64,000 bases of DNA from DASPJQ01 sp035299065 (GTDB lineage Bacteria > Bacteroidota > Bacteroidia > Flavobacteriales_D > UBA2798). Positions 59,266-64,000 of this stretch are shown piece by piece (position 1 is the stretch's first letter; the number at the start of each line of letters is the position of its first letter). A model generated the notes under the pieces. The model had not been told where the DNA came from. It searched no databases and saw nothing but the letters and a program-made list of their open reading frames with translations. The stretch is taken from contig DATGXI010000002.1 of NCBI GenBank assembly GCA_035299065.1, positions 1 through 64,000 of the forward strand, given 5' to 3'. The position numbers were made by a program, and so were the translations under genes.

Positions 59266-62067
59266 ATGACAGAACAAAAAACAATTAATTCAAAAACACA
59301 TATAGTTGTGGAAGGTGCACGCATGCACAATCTCAAAAATGTACATGTTGCCATTCCAAAAAATAAGCTGGTTGTTATAACCGGTGTTTCAGGTTCAGGA
59401 AAATCATCGCTTGCTTTTGATACCTTGTATGCCGAAGGGCAACGCAGGTACGTTGAAAGTCTTTCGTCTTACGCGCGCCAGTTTTTAGGTAAATTGGACA
59501 AACCCGATGTTGATCACATAAAAGGAATATCGCCAGCTATTGCCATTGAACAAAAAGTAATTTCAAAAAATCCGCGTTCAACTGTAGGTACAGTTACCGA
59601 AATTTACGACTACTATAAACTGTTTTTTGCACGCGTAGGTAAAACCTATTCACCCGTTAGCGGCAAGGAAGTAAAACGCCATACACCCAAAGATGTAGTT
59701 GAGTTTATTTCTTCAATAAAAGCAGGCACCAAAGTGTATATTGTTTTTGATCACCATATACGCAAAAAATCATCGTTAACGGCCGACTTAAATTCATTTA
59801 TAAACCAGGGCTACACACGCCTGTGGGTAAATGATGAACTGATGGAGATTGAAGATTTCTTGAAAAAGAAGTCAAAGCTTGACTCGGTAAAGGTATTGGT
59901 TGACCGTTTTATTACCGGTGAGGCCGATGAAGAGTCCATAAGCCGGGCATACGATTCAGTTGAAACAGCTTTTGCTGAAGGAAACGGAAGTTGTGATGTG
60001 ATTGTTGATGGAAAAAAAATAGTAACCCATACGTTCAATAATTTGTTTGAGGTGGATGGAATTACATTTGAAGATGTAACCCCTAATTTGTTTGCATTTA
60101 ATAATCCCATTGGCGCCTGCAAAGTGTGCGAAGGTTATGGCAGCATAATTGGTGTTGATCCTGATTTGGTAATGCCCAACAAAACACTGAGTGTGTATGA
60201 CGATGGCGTGGCCTGCTGGCGTGGCGAAACAATGGGCGAGTGGAAAAAAGAACTCGTAAAACACGCGCATAAATTTGATTTCCCGGTGCATAAACCAATC
60301 AAGGATTTAACCAAGGCGCAAAAAGAATTGTTGTGGACCGGCAATAAGCATTTTAACGGGTTAAATGATTTTTTCAAACACCTGGAAGCAAATCTTTATA
60401 AAATTCAATACCGTGTTATGCTTAGCCGTTACAGGGGTAAAACAAAATGCCCCGATTGCGAAGGAACACGTTTACGCAAAGACGCCAACAATGTTAAAGT
60501 TGCAGGCAAAACCATATCCGATTTGGTTTTATGCCCGGTTAGCGAAGCGTATGACTTTTTTACAACCGTTAAATTAGACGATACGCAAAAAGTTGTAGCC
60601 AAAAGGTTATTGCCTGAAATTACCAACCGCCTGAAATTTTTGCTGGATGTTGGTGTTGGGTATTTGACATTGAACCGTGCCGCCAATACGTTGAGTGGTG
60701 GAGAATCACAGCGCATTAACCTGGCAACTTCATTGGGAAGCAGCCTTGTTGGATCACTCTATATTTTAGATGAACCAAGCATTGGCTTACACCCACGCGA
60801 TACCCAGCGTTTAATTTCAGTATTAAAAGGATTGCGTGATTTGGGAAATACCGTAATTGTTGTGGAGCATGACGAGGAAATGATGCATGCTGCCGATGAA
60901 ATTATTGATATGGGACCTATGGCCGGTACACATGGTGGTGAAGTGGTTTTCCAGGGTGACCATAAAGCCCTGATTACTGCAAAAACAAGTTTAACAGCCG
61001 ACTATTTAACGGGCCGCAATACCATTGATGCACCAGCTACAAAACGTAAATGGACAAATTACATTGAGCTGAAAGGCTGCCGCGAAAATAATTTAAAGAA
61101 TATTGATGTAAAAGTACCGCTTGATGTGTTTACCTGCATAACAGGTGTAAGTGGATCGGGTAAATCAACCCTGGTACGGAAATTATTATATCCGGCTGTT
61201 ACCAAATTCCTTGGTGGATATGGTGATAAAACGGGCGATATGGATGAGCTTACCGGCAAATTCAGGCACATTACCGAATTGCAGTTTATTGATCAGAATC
61301 CCATTGGTAAATCATCGCGTTCAAATCCGGTAACCTACGTAAAAGCATTTGACGAAATACGTCAGTTGTTTACGGGAACACAACTTGCAAAAGCGCGTGG
61401 TTATAAGCCTTCACATTTCTCGTTTAATGTTGATGGTGGCAGGTGCGAAAATTGTGCAGGCGAAGGAAACGTGACCATTGAAATGCAGTTTATGGCCGAT
61501 GTGGTTTTGTTGTGCGATGAATGCAAAGGCAAACGTTACAAAGATGAAATACTTGAAGTAACGTACAATGAAAAAAGTGTGTATGATATTTTAAGTATGA
61601 CCATTGATGATGCCATTGAATTTTTTAAAGCCTTTACAAAAGCCGAAAATGACACCGAGGCAAAAATCATCAAGAAACTGCAGCCATTAAGCGATGTGGG
61701 ATTGGGTTATGTGCAATTGGGGCAATCATCAAACACCTTAAGCGGGGGCGAGGCACAGCGTATAAAACTGGCATCTTTTTTAATTGAAGGTGAACAAAAG
61801 CAAAACACACTTTTTATTTTTGACGAACCGTCAACAGGGTTGCATTTTGACGATGTAAAAAAACTATTGTATTCATTAAACGCATTGATTGAAAAAGGAA
61901 ATTCAATACTGGTGATTGAGCACAACATGGAAATTGTTAAATGTGCCGACTGGGTTATAGATCTTGGGCCTGAAGGTGGCGAAAAAGGAGGAAATGTAGT
62001 TTATGAAGGTCCGGTTGAGGGAATGAAGAAAAGTAAAAATTCGTTTACGGGTAAGTTTTTGAAGTAA
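59266..62067 (+). CDS. uvrA: Excinuclease ABC subunit UvrA
   Basis: 933 residues with two ABC ATPase units. Unit 1: Walker A GVSGSGKSSLAFDTLYAEGQRRYVESLS, signature LSGGESQRI, Walker B LYILDEPSIGLHPRD. Unit 2: Walker A GVSGSGKSTLVRKLL, signature LSGGEAQRI, Walker B LFIFDEPSTGLHFDD. The C-terminal zinc module has CENC and CDEC. In the first zinc site only the second CxxC (GACKVCEGYG) is present; the first is replaced by FNNLFEVDGITFED, a state I recall from other Bacteroidota UvrA. It recognises DNA damage for nucleotide-excision repair. A weak GTAAGC/GCTTAC hairpin overlaps the stop. Confidence 0.96.
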   Translation: MTEQKTINSKTHIVVEGARMHNLKNVHVAIPKNKLVVITGVSGSGKSSLAFDTLYAEGQRRYVESLSSYARQFLGKLDKPDVDHIKGISPAIAIEQKVISKNPRSTVGTVTEIYDYYKLFFARVGKTYSPVSGKEVKRHTPKDVVEFISSIKAGTKVYIVFDHHIRKKSSLTADLNSFINQGYTRLWVNDELMEIEDFLKKKSKLDSVKVLVDRFITGEADEESISRAYDSVETAFAEGNGSCDVIVDGKKIVTHTFNNLFEVDGITFEDVTPNLFAFNNPIGACKVCEGYGSIIGVDPDLVMPNKTLSVYDDGVACWRGETMGEWKKELVKHAHKFDFPVHKPIKDLTKAQKELLWTGNKHFNGLNDFFKHLEANLYKIQYRVMLSRYRGKTKCPDCEGTRLRKDANNVKVAGKTISDLVLCPVSEAYDFFTTVKLDDTQKVVAKRLLPEITNRLKFLLDVGVGYLTLNRAANTLSGGESQRINLATSLGSSLVGSLYILDEPSIGLHPRDTQRLISVLKGLRDLGNTVIVVEHDEEMMHAADEIIDMGPMAGTHGGEVVFQGDHKALITAKTSLTADYLTGRNTIDAPATKRKWTNYIELKGCRENNLKNIDVKVPLDVFTCITGVSGSGKSTLVRKLLYPAVTKFLGGYGDKTGDMDELTGKFRHITELQFIDQNPIGKSSRSNPVTYVKAFDEIRQLFTGTQLAKARGYKPSHFSFNVDGGRCENCAGEGNVTIEMQFMADVVLLCDECKGKRYKDEILEVTYNEKSVYDILSMTIDDAIEFFKAFTKAENDTEAKIIKKLQPLSDVGLGYVQLGQSSNTLSGGEAQRIKLASFLIEGEQKQNTLFIFDEPSTGLHFDDVKKLLYSLNALIEKGNSILVIEHNMEIVKCADWVIDLGPEGGEKGGNVVYEGPVEGMKKSKNSFTGKFLK

Positions 62068-62110
62068 GCGTAAATGCTTACAGCAATTATTTATTTTTCA
62101 AAATCGGGTT

Positions 62111-62644
62111 TTAAATTTCTTTCTCGTCAATAATTATCCCATTTGTCAATAGAAATTCTTCTTTCTCTTTTTTTGACATTGTCCTGAACAAGACTCTGGT
62201 TGTAAACCCACCGCGCATTACATCTCCTTCTAAATACATCCAGTCGCTTATAGTTGTTGGGTCTATTTTAATCACATCTCCGTATTTTATACCGCTTATG
62301 TATTCCGGGTCGTTATTTACAATGCCTGAATAGTTACCTTTTGAGTAAATAACCTCACTCAACCAAATATGTTCAGTTTCCCCGTTTTCCACAAACTTAA
62401 CCTTTAACGAGAAATTGTTATATGTGTTCTTGGGATTTAAAATTGCAGCTTTAAAGAATGACAATGACTTTCGGGCTTTTTCTATAGCCTTGTTCATTTC
62501 ATCATCGTTACGGTCAATCGTATAAATGGCCGGCTCACCGTCACGTTTAACTACTTGTGGTTCCTGGTCTATTTTTCCTTGCTCGCCAGCATTACAGGCC
62601 GTCAGAAACAAAAGAATAAAAAAAATGTATGTTTTGCGGATCAT
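62111..62644 (-). CDS. DUF2314 lipoprotein
   Basis: 177 residues. The signal sequence ends in the lipobox LTAC (Cys 17). Residues ~45-165 match DUF2314 (YegJ-like): MNKAIEKARKSLSFFKAAIL, HIWLSEVIYSKGNYSGIVNN, YGDVIKIDPTTISDWMYLEGDVMRGGFTTRVL. The domain occurs in small immunity-like and housekeeping proteins with no assigned activity. The gene stands alone, 59 bp after the start-proximal end of nothing recognisable and convergent with uvrA. Confidence 0.85.
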   Translation of the reverse strand: MIRKTYIFFILLFLTACNAGEQGKIDQEPQVVKRDGEPAIYTIDRNDDEMNKAIEKARKSLSFFKAAILNPKNTYNNFSLKVKFVENGETEHIWLSEVIYSKGNYSGIVNNDPEYISGIKYGDVIKIDPTTISDWMYLEGDVMRGGFTTRVLFRTMSKKEKEEFLLTNGIIIDEKEI

Positions 62645-62703
62645 GAGCTGAGCGTTAAGTCTTCTTTAATTTATGTCTATCGCTTTAAGAGTATACGGTT
62701 TAT

Positions 62704-63498
62704 TCACTCCCTTGGTTGTTTCCGGATCAATCTCGAAAACAATTTCGGGAACCATCTTTTAACACGTACCGCGCGTAATTCTTTCCCGCCAATAAAAATT
62801 TCTTCTTTCCCTGCCAGCAATCCTTTTAAAATTTCATTGGCGCAATAGTCGGCACTTACACCCGCGCTGGTTTGCGAATCCATTTTAGCATGGCTTTTTC
62901 CATCACCCGTTAAAGCATTTACCGATATGTTTGTAGCTACTTTGCCGGGACAAACAATTAGAACCTTTATGCCTTTGTCTTCTTCCTCCATGCGCATTGA
63001 CTCATAAAACCCATGCAAAGCATGTTTGGAAGCTGAATAGGCTGACCGCAAATAAAAACCAAATTTGCCAGCAATGCTGGAGATTACTATAATAGCTCCG
63101 CCTTTTTGTTTATGCATATAGGGTAAAACGGCTTTTGTAAGCGCTATATTTCCAAAATAATTTACCTCCATTATTTTTCGGTCAATTTCAAGCGATGTTT
63201 CACTGGCATTTGAACGCTGGCTAATGCCTCCGTTGTTAACCAGTACGTCAATGCGTCCAAAACGATTGATTACATCCTGCACAACTGCTACGAACGTTTC
63301 GCTTTTTTCAAGGTCCAGTTCAACAGGATGAAAGTTTTCAGGTTTTGTGCATTCAGTGCGTAAGGTTTGCATGCTGTTTATGCTTCGCCCGGCACCCACT
63401 ACTATAGCGCCCGCTTTGTTGAAGGCAAAAACAAGAGCCCTGCCAATGCCTGAACTAACGCCTGTGATCAAAACCACTTTTTTATCAAATGTACTCAT
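62704..63498 (-). CDS. Short-chain dehydrogenase/reductase
   Basis: 264 residues. Cofactor motif TGVSSGIGRALV at ~13-24, NNGG near 87, and the catalytic Tyr-x-x-x-Lys in SAYSASKHALHGF near 153, with Ser in VISSIAGKFG. An Arg at the end of the second strand (GRSINSM) favours NADP(H). The substrate is unknown; the closest wording is to DHRS7B-like SDRs of the phylum. A basic C-terminus (RVKRWFPKLFSRLIRK) could attach to membranes. Its start overlaps the stop of the Smr gene by 4 bp. Confidence 0.9.
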   Translation of the reverse strand: MSTFDKKVVLITGVSSGIGRALVFAFNKAGAIVVGAGRSINSMQTLRTECTKPENFHPVELDLEKSETFVAVVQDVINRFGRIDVLVNNGGISQRSNASETSLEIDRKIMEVNYFGNIALTKAVLPYMHKQKGGAIIVISSIAGKFGFYLRSAYSASKHALHGFYESMRMEEEDKGIKVLIVCPGKVATNISVNALTGDGKSHAKMDSQTSAGVSADYCANEILKGLLAGKEEIFIGGKELRAVRVKRWFPKLFSRLIRKQPRE

Positions 63499-64000
63499 CG
63501 CTTATTGCCGTAATGTATACGTATTTCGGTTGCCCCAATTCCATAGTCCAGGTACGAACCGTCTAAAAATTCCACGTTTTCATATTTCATCAACTCGTGG
63601 CGTAATTCACTTTTTAAAACACCTTCGCCTTTACCATGTATAACAATTACTTTTGTGACTTTTTGCTGCATGAACTTTTCAAACTTACGCCTGAAAAAGC
63701 GCATTTGGTATTGCAGTATGTCATAATTGCTCATTTTTTGCCAGTTGTCCAGCAAATTTTCAATGTGCAGGTCAATTTCCGGTGCATGTTTTTTCGATAG
63801 TTTAACCGTGGCCTTTTTTGCTTTGTCAGCCGCAATTTTTTCTTTTGCAGCAGCCGAACTTACGCTAAGTTTCATGTCCTTTAAACCATGCTCCGGAACA
63901 ATCTCACCAGGGCCATAGTAGTTTTCAAATCCATGATCGGTAAGCACTAATACGCGGTTTTGTTCCACTTTCAGAACCTTACCACGACCCTTATCGTTAA
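63495..64000 (-). CDS. Smr-domain protein with N-terminal DUF2027-like region (5' end outside window)
   Basis: The frame is open to the window edge; the GTG at 63968 is an internal codon, with DKGRGKVLKVEQNRVLVL reading through it. The visible ~167 residues contain a short beta-domain of the DUF2027 type (NRVLVLTDHGFENYYGPGEIVP), a charged linker (KEKIAADKAKKATVKLSKKH) and the Smr domain: EIDLHIENLL near residue 75 and VIVIHGKGEGVLKSELRHEL near 120 (LDxH-like and HGxG motifs). Smr domains nick DNA or RNA. This resembles Bacteroidota DUF2027/Smr proteins rather than full MutS2. The SDR gene follows with a 4-bp overlap. Confidence 0.85.
   Translation of the reverse strand, partial: NDKGRGKVLKVEQNRVLVLTDHGFENYYGPGEIVPEHGLKDMKLSVSSAAAKEKIAADKAKKATVKLSKKHAPEIDLHIENLLDNWQKMSNYDILQYQMRFFRRKFEKFMQQKVTKVIVIHGKGEGVLKSELRHELMKYENVEFLDGSYLDYGIGATEIRIHYGNKR

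Overview
The window comes from a member of the Bacteroidota (Cytophaga-Flavobacterium-Bacteroides group). The evidence is five predicted secreted proteins ending in type IX secretion (T9SS) sorting domains, a TonB-receptor-like outer-membrane barrel, a FISUMP-domain lipoprotein, CotH and DUF5683/DUF2314/DUF1573 proteins, a menaquinone pathway (menD, menB), split transketolase, and promoters of the TTTG / TAnnTTTG type. The DNA is AT-rich and gene-dense. I saw no rRNA, tRNA, CRISPR array, transposase or phage. The genus cannot be fixed from the sequence alone.

Layout. Bases 1-9815 (+) carry consecutive genes for exported proteins: a 5'-truncated beta-propeller T9SS protein, an adhesin of 17-residue repeats with an S74 chaperone domain, an unknown two-repeat protein, an NHL propeller and two lipoproteins. 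Bases 9889-17002 hold a large outer-membrane barrel, an unknown two-repeat secreted protein, a LamG-Kelch T9SS protein and an NlpC/P60 endopeptidase. Bases 17003-20579 carry a small membrane protein, peroxiredoxin, a YwqK-like protein, and an ECF sigma factor followed by a membrane protein that joins an anti-sigma-like N-terminus to a trypsin-like protease. Bases 20783-26684 carry the two transketolase halves separated by a von Willebrand A protein, then a second sigma factor with its likely membrane partner, a Spy-like protein and a small barrel.

Bases 26688-33211 contain a class III aminotransferase, a CotH T9SS protein, proC and phenylalanine hydroxylase in one overlapping unit, and an ABC exporter. 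Bases 33309-37525 form a + strand run (leucine dehydrogenase, nusB, DUF1573, yajC, cinA). Bases 37577-48185 form a long - strand run that ends with lepB, dapB, DUF5683, parB and parA. Bases 48335-53118 hold an FMN reductase, menD, menB, a GxxExxY nuclease-fold gene bounded by inverted repeats, and a 3-hydroxyacyl-CoA dehydrogenase. Bases 53182-64000 carry a CAP protein, a cation-diffusion transporter, a T9SS protein, a third sigma factor, uvrA, a DUF2314 lipoprotein, an SDR and a 3'-terminal Smr gene cut by the window edge.

Most notable by direct reading: (1) between the ABC exporter and phenylalanine hydroxylase, on the - strand, lies a 23-codon leader ORF with three consecutive Tyr codons. 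It overlaps a 9-bp stem and is followed by a 9-bp terminator hairpin whose U-tract touches the hydroxylase start codon. This is the geometry of a classical transcription attenuator responding to tyrosine, the product of the enzyme. (2) The same two-module structured intergenic element occurs twice (25839-25954 on + and 12575-12684 on -), with a possible decayed third copy. (3) The GxxExxY gene is enclosed by 28-bp imperfect inverted repeats, with a related partial repeat elsewhere. (4) A sigma factor is paired with an anti-sigma/protease fusion. All functional statements are inferences from sequence and family knowledge; nothing was searched or folded by computer.
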